A DNA stretch of 64,000 nucleotides from Aspidiotus rigidus. Its lineage: Eukaryota; Arthropoda; Insecta; Hemiptera; Diaspididae. Location: positions 849,794 to 913,793 of the forward strand of contig JAVHKY010000058.1 in NCBI GenBank assembly GCA_035079385.1. The letters are read 5' to 3'. Below, in pieces: positions 11,872-26,538 of the stretch (within the stretch, counting starts at the first letter, position 1; every line of letters begins with the position of its first letter). Below the pieces are notes generated by a model. That model was not told the DNA's origin and searched no databases. It worked only from the letters and a program-made list of their open reading frames with translations. A program made the position numbers and the translations under genes.

Positions 11872-14342
11872 GATTAGGATAGACCCATTGGGTATCATTT
11901 TTAGTCGCCAAAGATTTTTTTTTGTTGAAAATACAGGTTTCACAGAGGGCAATGATTTTGAATAATTATGGAAATATTGTGATCGGCCATCGAGTTGTTC
12001 AGCTGAACCGATATGAAATTTGAAATCTGCGTTAAATTTCGGTTAGGATAGGCCTAATGGGTACCATTTTGAGTCGCCAGAGATTATTTTCTCTTGAATA
12101 TTCAGTTATCACAGAGGGCAATAATTTCGAATTTCATTCAGCCTGAAACCATGAGCAAAATGGGAGCTCTGTTTCATGTGTAGAAAGATACCATTCTGCA
12201 ATTTCTGTTGATATCATCATCCATTTAAATTCAATAGAAATTCAGTAAGAAACGGTTAGCAGAATGAGAGCTTTGTGACATGTGTAGAAAGATACCATTC
12301 TCCAATTTCCGTCGATATCACCATCTATTTATGTTCAATTGAAATCCAGCCCAAAACGATCAGCAGAAGGAGAGCGTTGTCATATGTGTGGGGAGATACC
12401 ATTCTCCAATTTCTGTTGGTATCAACATCCATTTAAATTCAATTGAAATTAGGTAAAAAACGATCAGGAGAATGGGAGCTTTGTTATATGTGTAGAAAGA
12501 TACCATTCTCCTATTCTGTTCTTATCACACTCCATTTTAATTCAATTGATATCCAGCCTATAACGATCAGCAGAAGGAGAGCGTTTTCATATGGGTATGG
12601 AGATACCATTCTCCAATTTCTGTTGATATTATCAACCATTTAAATTATATTGAAATTTAGTTTGAAACAGTCAGCAGAATGAGAGCTTTGTAATATGTGT
12701 AGAAAGATACTATTCTCCAATTCAGTCCTTATCACATTGCATTTAAATTCAATTGAAATCCAGCCTAAAACGATCAGCAGAATGGGAGCGTTCTCATATG
12801 TGTAGGGAGATACCATTCTCCAATTTCTGTTGATATCATCATCTATTTAAATTCAATTGAAATTGAGTATGGAACGATCAGGAGAATGGGAGCTTTGTTA
12901 TATTTGTAGAAAAATACCATTCTCCTATTCTGTCCTTATCACACTCCATTCAAATTCAATTGATATCCAGCCTAAAACGATCAGCAGAATGAGGGTGTTG
13001 TGATATTTGTAGAAAGATACCATTCTCCAATTTCTGTTGATATCATCATCCATTTAAATTCGATAGAAATTCTGTATGAAACGATCAGCAGAATAGGTCC
13101 CTTGTTATATGTATAGAAAGATAATATCATTCTCCAATTCCTGTTGTTATCATCATCCATTCAACTTCAATTGAAATATGCTTTAAATTTCGGTTCGAAT
13201 AGGCCTATTGGGTACCATTTTGAGTTACCAGAGATTAATTTCTGTTGAATAAGTATTCAGTTTTCACAGAGGGCAATATTTTCACATTTTCGGGATTAAG
13301 ATCAGTTCTCGAGGTTTTCAGCTGAACCGATGTGAAATTTGTAATCTGCGTTAAATTTCGTTTGGGATAGACCTATTGGAAATCATTTTTAGTCGCCAGA
13401 GATTTTTTCTGTTGAAAATTCAGTTTTCACAGATGCAATAACTTCGAACTGCGGATTTTGTGATCGGAGGTCAGGGTTTTCAACTGAACCGTTATGAAAT
13501 TTGTAATCGGCGTTAAATTTCGATTAGGATAGACCTACTGGGTATCATTTTTAGTCGCCAAAGATTTTTTTTGGTTGAAAATAGTGTTTTCACAGCGGGC
13601 AATAATTTTGAATTATGGAAATTGTGATCAGCTATCGCGTTTTTCAGCAAACCGATATGAAATTTGTAATCTGCGTTAGTTTTCGGTTAGGGTAGGTCTA
13701 TTGTAAATTATTTTTAGTCGCAAGAGATTTTTTCCTGTTGAAAATTCAGTTTACACAGAGGCCAACAACTTCGAATTCTGGATTTCGTGTTCGGAGTGCG
13801 AGTTTTTCAACTGAACTGATATGAAAATCGTAATCTGCGTTAAACTTGTGTTGGGATAGGCCTAATGCCTACCAGTTTTAGTCGCCAGAGATTTTTTTCG
13901 TTGAAAATTCTGTTTTCACAGAGGGCAATGATTTTGAATTATGGAAATTGCGATCATCTAGGTATCGAGTTTTTCAGCTGAACCGATATGAAATTTGTAA
14001 TCTGCGTTACTTTTCGGTTAGGGTAGGTCTATTGGAAATCATTTTTAGTCGCAAGGGATTTTTTCCTGTTGACAATTCAGTTTACACAGAGGGCAACAAC
14101 TTCGAATTCTGGATTTCCTGTTTGTAGTTCGAGTTTTTCAACTGAACTGATATGAAACTCGTAATCTGCGTTAAACTTCTGTTGGGTTAGGCCTAATGCC
14201 TACCAGTTTTAGTCGCCAGAGATTTTATTCTGTTGAAAATTCAGTTTTCACAGATGCAATAACTTCGAATTGTGGATTTTGTGATCGGAGGTCGGGTTTT
14301 TCAACTGAACTGTTATGAAATTTGTAATCGGCGTTAAATTTT
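11872..14342. repeat. Core unit, 2471 bp, full-length
   Basis: Ten A and seven B monomers plus the lead-in. It is slightly longer than the reference, mainly through a 5-bp addition in B1 near 13246 (GAATAAGTATTC where others read GAATATTC), probably a small slippage or template event private to this copy. Confidence 0.86.
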
Positions 14343-16478
14343 GATTAGGATAGACCCATTGGGTATCATTTTTAGTTGCCAAAGATTTTTTTTTTGTTGA
14401 AAATACAGTTTTCACAGAGGGCAATGATTTTGAATAATTATGGAAATATTGTGATCGGCTATCGAGTTGTTCAGCTGAACCGATATGAAATTTGAAATCT
14501 GCGTTAAATTTCGGTTAGGATAGGCCTAATGGGTACCATTTTGAGTCGCCAGAGATTATTTTCTCTTGAATATTCAGTTATCACAAAGGGCAATAATTTC
14601 GAATTTCATTCAGCCTGAAACCATGAGCAAAATGGGAGCTCTGTTTCATGTGTAGAAAGATACCATTCTGCAATTTCTATTGATATCATCATCCATTTAA
14701 ATTCAATAGAAATTCAGTAAGAAACGGTTAGCAGAATGAGAGCTTTGTGACATGTGTAGAAAGATACCATTCTCCAATTTCCGTCGATATCACCATCTAT
14801 TTATGTTTAATTGAAATCCAGCCCAAAACGATCAGCAGAAGGAGAGCGTTGTCATATGTGTGGGGAGATACCATTCTCCAATTTCTGTTGATATCAACAT
14901 CCATTTAAATTCAATTGAAATTAGGTAAAAAACGATCAGGAGAATGGGAGCTTTGTTATATGTGTAGAAAGATACCATTCTCCTATTCTGTTCTTATCAC
15001 ACTCCATTTAAATTCAATTGATATCCAGCCTATAACGATCAGCAGAAGGAGAGCGTTTTCATATGGGTATGGAGATACCATTCTCCAATTTCTGTTGATA
15101 TTATCAACCATTTAAATTATATTGAAATTTAGTTTGAAACAATCAGCAGAATGAGAGCTTTGTAATATGTGTAGAAAGATACTATTCTCCAATTCAGTCC
15201 TTATCACATTGCATTTAAATTCAATTGAAATCCAGCCTAAAACGATCAGCAGAATGGGAGCGTTCTCATATGTGTAGGGAGATACCATTCTCCAATTTCT
15301 GTTGATATCATCATCTATTTAAATTCAATTGAAATTGAGTATGGAACGATCAGGAGAATGGGAGCTTTGTTATATTTGTAGAAAAATACCATTCTCCTAT
15401 TCTGTCCTTATTACACTCCATTCAAATTCAATCGATATCCAGCCTAAAACGATCAGCAGAATGAGGGTGTTGTGATGTTTGTAGAAAGATACCATTCTCC
15501 AATTTCTGTTGATATCATCATCCATTTAAATTCAATAGAAATTCTGTATGAAACGATCAGCAGAATAAGTCCCTTGTTATATGTATAGAAAGATAATATC
15601 ATTCTCCAATTCCTGTTGTTATCATCATCCATTCAACTTCAATTGAAATATGCTTTAAATTTCGGTTCGAATAGGCCTATTGGGTACCATTTTGAGTTAC
15701 CAGAGATTAATTTCTGTTGAATATTCAGTTTTCACAGAGGGCAATATTTTCACATTTTCGGGATTAAGATCAGTTCTCGAGGTTTTCAGCTGAACCGATG
15801 TGAAATTTGTAATCTGCGTTAAATTTCGTTTGGGATAGACCTATTGGAAATCATTTTTAGTCGCCAGCGATTTTTTCTGTTGAAAATTCAGTTTTCACAG
15901 ATGCAATAACTTCGAACTGCGGATTTTGTGATCGGAGGTCAGGGTTTTCAACTGAACCGTTATGAAATTTGTAATCGGTGTTAAATTTCGATTAGGATAG
16001 ACCTACTGGGTATCATTTTTAGTCGCCAAAGATTTTTTTTGGTTGAAAATAGTGTTTTCACAGCGGGCAATGATTTTGAATTATGGAAATTGTGATCAGC
16101 TATCGCGTTTTTCAGCAAACCGATATGAAATTTGTAATCTGCGTTAGTTTCGGTTAGGGTAGGTCTATTGTAAATCATTTTTAGTCGCAAGAGATTTTTT
16201 CCTGTTAAAAATTCAGTTTACACGGAGGGCAAAAACTTCCAATTCTGGATTTCGTGTTCGGAGTGCGAGTTTTTCAACTGAACTGATATGAAAATCGTAA
16301 TCTGCGTTAAACTTGTGTTGGGATAGGCCTAATGCCTACCAGTTTTAGTCGCCAGAGATTTTATTCTGTTGAAAATTCAGTTTTCACAGATGCAATAACT
16401 TCGAATTGTGGATTTTGTGATCGGAGGTCGGGTTTTTCAACTGAACTGTTATGAAATTTGTAATCGGCGTTAAATTTT
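14343..16478. repeat. Core unit, 2136 bp (B5/B7 fusion)
   Basis: Ten A monomers are present, but near 16345-16365 B5 runs into B7, removing the equivalent of two B monomers (331 bp). 2467 minus 331 gives the observed length. Confidence 0.86.
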
Positions 16479-18199
16479 GATTAGGATAGACCCATTGGGT
16501 ATCATTTTTAGTTGCCAAAGATTTTTTTTTGTTGAAAATACAGTTTTCACAGAGGGCAATGATTTTGAATAATTATGGAAATATTGTGATCGGCTATCGA
16601 GTTGTTCAGCTGAACCGATATGAAATTTGAAATCTGCGTTAAATTTCGGTTAGGATAGGCCTAATGGGTACCATTTTGAGTCGCCAGAGATTATTTTCTC
16701 TTGAATATTCAGTTATCACAGAGGGCAATAATTTCGAATTTCATTCAGCCTGAAACCATGAGCAAAATGGGAGCTCTGTTTCATGTGTAGAAAGATACCA
16801 TTCTGCAATTTCTGTTGATATCATCATCCATTTAAATTCAATAGAAATTCAGTAAGAAACGGTTAGCAGAATGAGAGCTTTGTGACATGTGTAGAAAGAT
16901 ACCATTCTCCAATTTCCGTCGATATCACCATCTATTTATGTTTAATTGAAATCCAGCCCAAAACGATCAGCAGAAGGAGAGCGTTGTCATATGTGTAGGG
17001 AGATACCATTCTCCAATTTCTGTTGATATCATCATCTATTTAAATTCAATTGAAATTGAGTATGGAACGATCAGGAGAATGGGAGCTTTGTTATATTTGT
17101 AGAAAAATACCATTCTCCTATTCTGTCCTTATTACACTCCATTCAAATTCAATCGATATCCAGCCTAAAACGATCAGCAGAATGAGGGTGTTGTGATGTT
17201 TGTAGAAAGATACCATTCTCCAATTTCTGTTGATATCATCATCCATTTAAATTCAATAGAAATTCTGTATGAAACGATCAGCAGAATAAGTCCCTTGTTA
17301 TATGTATAGAAAGATAATATCATTCTCCAATTCCTGTTGTTATCATCATCCATTCAACTTCAATTGAAATATGCTTTAAATTTCGGTTCGAATAGGCCTA
17401 TTGGGTACCATTTTGAGTTACCAGAGATTAATTTCTGTTGAATATTCAGTTTTCACAGAGGGCAATATTTTCACATTTTCGGGATTAAGATCAGTTCTCG
17501 AGGTTTTCAGCTGAACCGATGTGAAATTTGTAATCTGCGTTAAATTTCGTTTGGGATTTACCTATTGGAAATCATTTTTAGTCGCCAGCGATTTTTTCTG
17601 TTGAAAATTCAGTTTTCACAGATGCAATAACTTCGAACTGCGGATTTTGTGATCGGAGGTCAGGGTTTTCAACTGAACCGTTATGATATTTGTAATCGGT
17701 GTTAAATTTCGATTAGGATAGACCTACTGGGTATCATTTTTAGTCGCCAAAGATTTTTTTTGGTTGAAAATAGTGTTTTCACAGCGGGCAATAATTTTGA
17801 ATTATGGAAATTGTGATCAGCTATCGCGTTTTTCAGCAAACCGATATGAAATTTGTAATCTGCGTTAGTTTCGGTTAGGGTAGGTCTATTGTAAATCATT
17901 TTTAGTCGCAAGAGATTTTTTCCTGTTAAAAATTCAGTTTACACGGAGGGCAAAAACTTCCAATTCTGGATTTCGTGTTCGGAGTGCGAGTTTTTCAACT
18001 GAACTGATATGAAAATCGTAATCTGCGTTAAACTTGTGTTGGGATAGGCCTAATGCCTACCAGTTTTAGTCGCCAGAGATTTTATTCTGTTGAAAATTCA
18101 GTTTTCACAGATGCAATAACTTCGAATTGTGGATTTTGTGATCGGAGGTCGGGTTTTTCAACTGAACTGTTATGAAATTTGTAATCGGCGTTAAATTTT
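16479..18199. repeat. Core unit, 1721 bp (A and B deletions)
   Basis: It shares the B5/B7 fusion of the preceding unit and also has an A-block deletion near 16990, where the third A monomer switches to the seventh (GTTGTCATATGTGTAGGG). That removes four A monomers (about 415 bp), making this the shortest unit. The shared B fusion indicates it arose by duplication of its neighbour followed by a second exchange. Confidence 0.87.
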
Positions 18200-20334
18200 G
18201 ATTAGGATAGACCCATTGGGTATCATTTTTAGTTGCCAAAGATTTTTTTTTGTTGAAAATACAGTTTTCACAGAGGGCAATGATTTTGAATAATTATGGA
18301 AATATTGTGATCGGCTATCGAGTTGTTCAGCTGAACCGATATGAAATTTGAAATCTGCGTTAAATTTCGGTTAGGATAGGCCTAATGGGTACCATTTTGA
18401 GTCGCCAGAGATTATTTTCTCTTGAATATTCAGTTATCACAGAGGGCAATAATTTCGAATTTCATTCAGCCTGAAACCATGAGCAAAATGGGAGCTCTGT
18501 TTCATGTGTAGAAAGATACCATTCTGCAATTTCTGTTGATATCATCATCCATTTAAATTCAATAGAAATTCAGTAAGAAACGGTTAGCAGAATGAGAGCT
18601 TTGTGACATGTGTAGAAAGATACCATTCTCCAATTTCCGTCGATATCACCATCTATTTATGTTTAATTGAAATCCAGCCCAAAACGATCAGCAGAAGGAG
18701 AGCGTTGTCATATGTGTGGGGAGATACCATTCTCCAATTTCTGTTGATATCAACATCCATTTAAATTCAATTGAAATTAGGTAAAAAACGATCAGGAGAA
18801 TGGGAGCTTTGTTATATGTGTAGAAAGATACCATTCTCCTATTCTGTTCTTATCACACTCCATTTAAATTCAATTGATATCCAGCCTATAACGATCAGCA
18901 GAAGGAGAGCGTTTTCATATGGGTATGGAGATACCATTCTCCAATTTCTGTTGATATTATCAACCATTTAAATTATATTGAAATTTAGTTTGAAACAATC
19001 AGCAGAATGAGAGCTTTGTAATATGTGTAGAAAGATACTATTCTCCAATTCAGTCCTTATCACATTGCATTTAAATTCAATTGAAATCCAGCCTAAAACG
19101 ATCAGCAGAATGGGAGCGTTCTCATATGTGTAGGGAGATACCATTCTCCAATTTCTGTTGATATCATCATCTATTTAAATTCAATTGAAATTGAGTATGG
19201 AACGATCAGGAGAATGGGAGCTTTGTTATATTTGTAGAAAAATACCATTCTCCTATTCTGTCCTTATTACACTCCATTCAAATTCAATCGATATCCAGCC
19301 TAAAACGATCAGCAGAATGAGGGTGTTGTGATGTTTGTAGAAAGATACCATTCTCCAATTTCTGTTGATATCATCATCCATTTAAATTCAATAGAAATTC
19401 TGTATGAAACGATCAGCAGAATAAGTCCCTTGTTATATGTATAGAAAGATAATATCATTCTCCAATTCCTGTTGTTATCATCATCCATTCAACTTCAATT
19501 GAAATATGCTTTAAATTTCGGTTCGAATAGGCCTATTGGGTACCATTTTGAGTTACCAGAGATTAATTTCTGTTGAATATTCAGTTTTCACAGAGGGCAA
19601 TATTTTCACATTTTCGGGATTAAGATCAGTTCTCGAGGTTTTCAGCTGAACCGATGTGAAATTTGTAATCTGCGTTAAATTTCGTTTGGGATAGACCTAT
19701 TGGAAATCATTTTTAGTCGCCAGCGATTTTTTCTGTTGAAAATTCAGTTTTCACAGATGCAATAACTTCGAACTGCGGATTTTGTGATCGGAGGTCAGGG
19801 TTTTCAACTGAACCGTTATGAAATTTGTAATCGGTGTTAAATTTCGATTAGGATAGACCTACTGGGTATCATTTTTAGTCGCCAAAGATTTTTTTTGGTT
19901 GAAAATGGTGTTTTCACAGCGGGCAATGATTTTGAATTATGGAAATTGTGATCAGCTATCGCGTTTTTCAGCAAACCGATATGAAATTTGTAATCTGCGT
20001 TAGTTTCGGTTAGGGTAGGTCTATTGTAAATCATTTTTAGTCGCAAGAGATTTTTTCCTGTTGACAATTCAGTTTACACAGAGGGCAACAACTTCGAATT
20101 CTGGATTTCGTGTTTGTAGTTCGAGTTTTTCAACTGAACTGATATGAAACTCGTAATCTGCGTTAAACTTCTGTTGGGTTAGGCCTAATGCCTACCAGTT
20201 TTAGTCGCCAGAGATTTTATTCTGTTGAAAATTCAGTTTTCACAGATGCAATAACTTCGAATTGTGGATTTTGTGATCGGAGGTCGGGTTTTTCAACTGA
20301 ACTGTTATGAAATTTGTAATCGGCGTTAAATTTT
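18200..20334. repeat. Core unit, 2135 bp (B4/B6 fusion)
   Basis: Ten A monomers. The B block lacks two monomer equivalents through a B4-to-B6 switch near 20055 (TCCTGTTGACAATTCAG). The length matches the B5/B7-fusion units although the junction is different, so the two 2.14-kb classes arose independently. The same fusion recurs at 23790 and near 30655. Confidence 0.86.
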
Positions 20335-22144
20335 GATTAGGATAGACCCATTGGGTATCATTTTTAGTTGCCAAAGATTTTTTTTTGTTGAAAATACAGT
20401 TTTCACAGAGGGCAATGATTTTGAATAATTATGGAAATATTGTGATTGGCTATCGAGTTGTTCAGCTGAACCGATATTAAATTTGAAATCTGCGTTAAAT
20501 TTCGGTTAGGGTAGGCCTAATGGGTACCATTTTGAGTCGCCAGAGATTATTTTCTCTTGAATATTCAGTTATCACAGAGGGCAATAATTTCGAATTTCAT
20601 TCAGCCTGAAACCATGAGCAAAATGGGAGCTCTGTTTCATGTGTAGAAAGATACCATTCTGCAATTTCTGTTGATATCATCATCCATTTAAATTCAATAG
20701 AAATTCAGTAAGAAACGGTTAGCAGAATGAGAGCTTTGTGACATGTGTAGAAAGATACCATTCTCCAATTTCCGTCGATATCACCATCTATTTATGTTCA
20801 ATTAAAATCCAGCCCAAAACGATCAGCAGAAGGAGAGCGTTGTCATATGTGTGGGGAGATACCATTCTCCAATTTCTGTTGATATCAACATCCATTTAAA
20901 TTCAATTGAAATTAGGTAAAAAACGATCAGGAGAATGGGAGCTTTGTTATATGTGTAGAAAGATACCATTCTCCTATTTTGTTCTTATCACACTCCATTT
21001 AAATTCAATTGATATCCAGCCTATAACGATCAGCAGAGGGAGAGCGTTTTCATATGGGTATGGAGATACCATTCTCCAATTTCTGTTGATATTATCAATC
21101 ATTTAAATTATATTGAAATTTAGTTTGAAACAATCAGCAGAATGAGAGCTTTGTAATATGTGTAGAAAGATACTATTCTCCAATTCAGTCCTTATCACAT
21201 TGCATTTAAATTCAATTGAAATCCAGCCTAAAACGATCAGCAGAATGGGAGCGTTCTCATATGTGTAGAGAGATACGATTCTCCAATTTCTGTTGATATC
21301 ATCATCTATTTAAATTCAATTGAAATTGAGTATGGAACGATCAGGAGAATGGGAGCTTTGTTATATTTGTAGAAAAATACCATTCTCCTATTCTGTCCTT
21401 ATCACACTCCATTCAAATTCAATCGATATCCAGCCTAAAACGATCAGCAGAATGAGGGTGTTGTGATGTTTGTAGAAAGATACCATTCTCCAATTTCTGT
21501 TGATATCATCATCCATTTAAATTCAATAGAAATGCTGTATGAGACGATCAGCAGAATAGGTCCCTTGTTATATGTATAGAAAGATAATATCATTCTCCAA
21601 TTCCTGTTGTTATCATCATCCATTCAACTTCAATTGAAATATGCTTTAAATTTCGGTTCGAATAGGCCTATTGGGTACCATTTTGAGTTACCAGAGATTA
21701 ATTTCTGTTGAATATTCAGTTTTCACAGAGGGCAATATTTTCACATTTTCGGGATTAAGATCAGTTCTCGAGGTTTTCAGCTGAACCAATGTGAAATTTG
21801 TAATCTGCGTTAAATTTCGATTAGGATAGACCTACTGGGTATCATTTTTAGTCGCCAAAGATTTTTTTTGGTTGAAAATAGTGTTTTCACAGCGGGCAAT
21901 AATTTTGAATTATGGAAATTGTGATCAGCTATCGCGTTTTTCAGCAAACCGATATGAAATTTGTAATCTGCGTTAGTTTTCGGTTAGGGTAGGTCTATTG
22001 TAAATTATTTTTAGTCGCAAGAGATTTTTTCCTGTTGAAAATTCAGTTTACACAGAGGCCAACAACTTCGAATTCTGGATTTCGTGTTCGGAGTGCGAGT
22101 TTTTCAACTGAACTGATATGAAAATCGTAATCTGCGTTAAACTT
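20335..22144. repeat. Core unit, 1810 bp (B2 loss, B5 to lead-in fusion)
   Basis: It has ten A monomers and B1, but B2 is missing (B1 joins B3 near 21825). In the B5 monomer the sequence switches to the lead-in B monomer of the next unit near 22190-22230, so B6 and B7 are lost. The end is the phase-equivalent point, not the exact junction. An identical structure is found at 39611. Confidence 0.82.
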
Positions 22145-24071
22145 GTGTTGGGATAGGCCTAATGCCTACCAGTTTTAGTCGCCAGAGATTTTTTTCGTTG
22201 AAAATTCTGTTTTCACAGAGGGCAATGATTTTGAATAATTATGGAAATATTGTGATCGGCTATCGAGTTGTTCAGCTGAACCGATATGAAATTTGAAATC
22301 TGCGTTAAATTTCGGTTAGGATAGGCCTAATGGGTACCTTTTTGAGTCGCCAGAGATTATTTTCTCTTGAATATTCAGTTATCACAGAGGGCAATAATTT
22401 CGAATTTCATTCAGCCTGAAACCATGAGCAAAATGGGAGCTCTGTTTCATGTGTAGAAAGATACCATTCTGCAATTTCTGTTGATATCAACATCCATTTA
22501 AATTCAATTGAAATTAGGTAAAAAACGATCAGGAGAATGGGAGCTTTGTTATATGTGTAGAAAGATACCATTCTCCTATTCTGTTCTTATCACACTCCAT
22601 TTAAATTCAATTGATATCCAGCCTATAACGATCAGCAGAAGGAGAGCGTTTTCATATGGGTATGGAGATACCATTCTCCAATTTCTGTTGATATTATCAA
22701 CCATTTAAATTATATTGAAATTTAGTTTGAAACAATCAGCAGAATGAGAGCTTTGTAATATGTGTAGAAAGATACTATTCTCCAATTCAGTCCTTATCAC
22801 ATTGCATTTAAATTCAATTGAAATCCAGCCTAAAACGATCAGCAGAATGGGAGCGTTCTCATATGTGTAGGGAGATACCATTCTCCAATTTCTGTTGATA
22901 TCATCATCTATTTAAATTCAATTGAAATTGAGTATGGAACGATCAGGAGAATGGGAGCTTTGTTATATTTGTAGAAAAATACCATTCTCCTATTCTGTCC
23001 TTATTACACTCCATTCAAATTCAATCGATATCCAGCCTAAAACGATCAGCAGAATGAGGGTGTTGTGATGTTTGTAGAAAGATACCATTCTCCAATTTCT
23101 GTTGATATCATCATCCATTTAAATTCAATAGAAATTCTGTATGAAACGATCAGCAGAATAAGTCCCTTGTTATATGTATAGAAAGATAATATCATTCTCC
23201 AATTCCTGTTGTTATCATCATCCATTCAACTTCAATTGAAATATGCTTTAAATTTCGGTTCGAATAGGCCTATTGGGTACCATTTTGAGTTACCAGAGAT
23301 TAATTTCTGTTGAATATTCAGTTTTCACAGAGGGCAATATTTTCACATTTTCGGGATTAAGATCAGTTCTCGAGGTTTTCAGCTGAACCGATGTGAAATT
23401 TGTAATCTGCGTTAAATTTCGTTTGGGATAGACCTATTGGAAATCATTTTTAGTCGCCAGCGATTTTTTCTGTTGAAAATTCAGTTTTCACAGATGCAAT
23501 AACTTCGAACTGCGGATTTTGTGATCGGAGGTCAGGGTTTTCAACTGAACCGTTATGAAATTTGTAATCGGTGTTAAATTTCGATTAGGATAGACCTACT
23601 GGGTATCATTTTTAGTCGCCAAAGATTTTTTTTGGTTGAAAATAGTGTTTTCACAGCGGGCAATGATTTTGAATTATGGAAATTGTGATCAGCTATCGCG
23701 TTTTTCAGCAAACCGATATGAAATTTGTAATCTGCGTTAGTTTCGGTTAGGGTAGGTCTATTGTAAATCATTTTTAGTCGCAAGAGATTTTTTCCTGTTG
23801 ACAATTCAGTTTACACAGAGGGCAACAACTTCGAATTCTGGATTTCGTGTTTGTAGTTCGAGTTTTTCAACTGAACTGATATGAAACTCGTAATCTGCGT
23901 TAAACTTCTGTTGGGTTAGGCCTAATGCCTACCAGTTTTAGTCGCCAGAGATTTTATTCTGTTGAAAATTCAGTTTTCACAGATGCAATAACTTCGAATT
24001 GTGGATTTTGTGATCGGAGGTCGGGTTTTTCAACTGAACTGTTATGAAATTTGTAATCGGCGTTAAATTTT
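22145..24071. repeat. Core unit, 1927 bp (two A lost, B4/B6 fusion)
   Basis: The first A monomer switches to the third near 22480 (TGATATCAACATCC), dropping two A monomers. The B4/B6 fusion lies near 23790. Together these account for the length relative to 2467. The start is defined by phase. Confidence 0.82.
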
Positions 24072-26538
24072 GATTAGGATAGACCCATTGGGTATCATTT
24101 TTAGTTGCCAAAGATTTTTTTTTGTTGAAAATACAGTTTTCACAGAGGGCAATGATTTTGAATAATTATGGAAATATTGTGATCGGCTATCGAGTTGTTC
24201 AGCTGAACCGATATTAAATTTGAAATCTGCGTTAAATTTCGGTTAGGGTAGGCCTAATGGGTACCATTTTGAGTCGCCAGAGATTATTTTCTCTTGAATA
24301 TTCAGTTATCACAGAGGGCAATAATTTCGAATTTCATTCAGCCTGAAACCATGAGCAAAATGGGAGCTCTGTTTCATGTGTAGAAAGATACCATTCTGCA
24401 ATTTCTGTTGATATCATCATCCATTTAAATTCAATAGAAATTCAGTAAGAAACGGTTAGCAGAATGAGAGCTTTGTGACATGTGTAGAAAGATACCATTC
24501 TCCAATTTCCGTCGATATCACCATCTATTTATGTTCAATTGAAATCCAGCCCAAAACGATCAGCAGAAGGAGAGCGTTGTCATATGTGTGGGGAGATACC
24601 ATTCTCCAATTTCTGTTGATATCAACATCCATTTAAATTCAATTGAAATTAGGTAAAAAACGATCAGGAGAATGGGAGCTTTGTTATATGTGTAGAAAGA
24701 TACCATTCTCCTATTTTGTTCTTATCACACTCCATTTAAATTCAATTGATATCCAGCCTATAACGATCAGCAGAGGGAGAGCGTTTTCATATGGGTATGG
24801 AGATACCATTCTCCAATTTCTGTTGATATTATCAATCATTTAAATTATATTGAAATTTAGTTTGAAACAATCAGCAGAATGAGAGCTTTGTAATATGTGT
24901 AGAAAGATACTATTCTCCAATTCAGTCCTTATCACATTGCATTTAAATTCAATTGAAATCCAGCCTAAAACGATCAGCAGAATGGGAGCGTTCTCATATG
25001 TGTAGAGAGATACGATTCTCCAATTTCTGTTGATATCATCATCTATTTAAATTCAATTGAAATTGAGTATGGAACGATCAGGAGAATGGGAGCTTTGTTA
25101 TATTTGTAGAAAAATACCATTCTCCTATTCTGTCCTTATCACACTCCATTCAAATTCAATCGATATCCAGCCTAAAACGATCAGCAGAATGAGGGTGTTG
25201 TGATGTTTGTGGAAAGATACCATTCTCCAATTTCTGTTGATATCATCATCCATTTAAATTCAATAGAAATGCTGTATGAGACGATCAGCAGAATAGGTCC
25301 CTTGTTATATGTATAGAAAGATAATATCATTCTCCAATTCCTGTTGTTATCATCATCCATTCAACTTCAATTGAAATATGCTTTAAATTTCGGTTCGAAT
25401 AGGCCTATTGGGTACCATTTTGAGTTACCAGAGATTAATTTCTGTTGAATATTCAGTTTTCACAGAGGGCAATATTTTCACATTTTCGGGATTAAGATCA
25501 GTTCTCGAGGTTTTCAGCTGAACCAATGTGAAATTTGTAATCTGCGTTAAATTTCGTTTGGGATAGACCTATTGGAAATCATTTTTAGTCGCCAGAGATT
25601 TTTTCTGTTGAAAATTCAGTTTTCACAGATGCAATAACTTCGAACTGCGGATTTTGTGATCGGAGGTCAGGGTTTTCAACTGAACCGTTATGAAATTTGT
25701 AATCGGCGTTAAATTTCGATTAGGATAGACCTACTGGGTATCATTTTTAGTCGCCAAAGATTTTTTTTGGTTGAAAATAGTGTTTTCACAGCGGGCAATA
25801 ATTTTGAATTATGGAAATTGTGATCAGCTATCGCGTTTTTCAGCAAACCGATATGAAATTTGTAATCTGCGTTAGTTTTCGGTTAGGGTAGGTCTATCGT
25901 AAATTATTTTTAGTCGCAAGAGATTTTTTCCTGTTGAAAATTCAGTTTACACAGAGGCCAACAACTTCGAATTCTGGATTTCGTGTTCGGAGTGCCAGTT
26001 TTTCAACTGAACTGATATGAAAATCGTAATCTGCGTTAAACTTGTGTTGGGATAGGCCTAATGCCTACCAGTTTTAGTCGCCAGAGATTTTTTTCGTTGA
26101 AAATTCTGTTTTCACAGAGGGCAATGATTTTGAATTATGGAAATTGCGATCATCTAGGTATCGAGTTTTTCAGCTGAACCGATATGAAATTTGTAATCTG
26201 CGTTACTTTTCGGTTAGGGTAGGTCTATTGGAAATCATTTTTAGTCGCAAGGGATTTTTTCCTGTTGACAATTCAGTTTACACAGAGGGCAACAACTTCG
26301 AATTCTGGATTTCGTGTTTGTAGTTCGAGTTTTTCAACTGAACTGATATGAAACTCGTAATCTGCGTTAAACTTCTGTTGGGTTAGGCCTAATGCCTACC
26401 AGTTTTAGTCGCCAGAGATTTTATTCTGTTGAAAATTCAGTTTTCACAGATGCAATAACTTCGAATTGTGGATTTTGTGATCGGAGGTCGGGTTTTTCAA
26501 CTGAACTGTTATGAAATTTGTAATCGGCGTTAAATTTT
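24072..26538. repeat. Full-length 2467-bp core unit (reference copy)
   Basis: This copy serves as reference for the core. It opens with one full B monomer (169 bp) and a B monomer truncated at 98 bp. Ten A monomers follow, starting near 24339, 24443, 24547, 24651, 24754, 24858, 24961, 25065, 25168 and 25272. From the third onward 104- and 103-bp forms alternate, so the A block is largely a 207-bp dimer array: one form reads CTGTTGATATCA, the other CTGTCCTTATCACA. Seven B monomers (called B1-B7 here) start near 25392, 25556, 25718, 25881, 26045, 26212 and 26376. The same 2467-bp length recurs at 33377, 41421 and 43888. Confidence 0.9.
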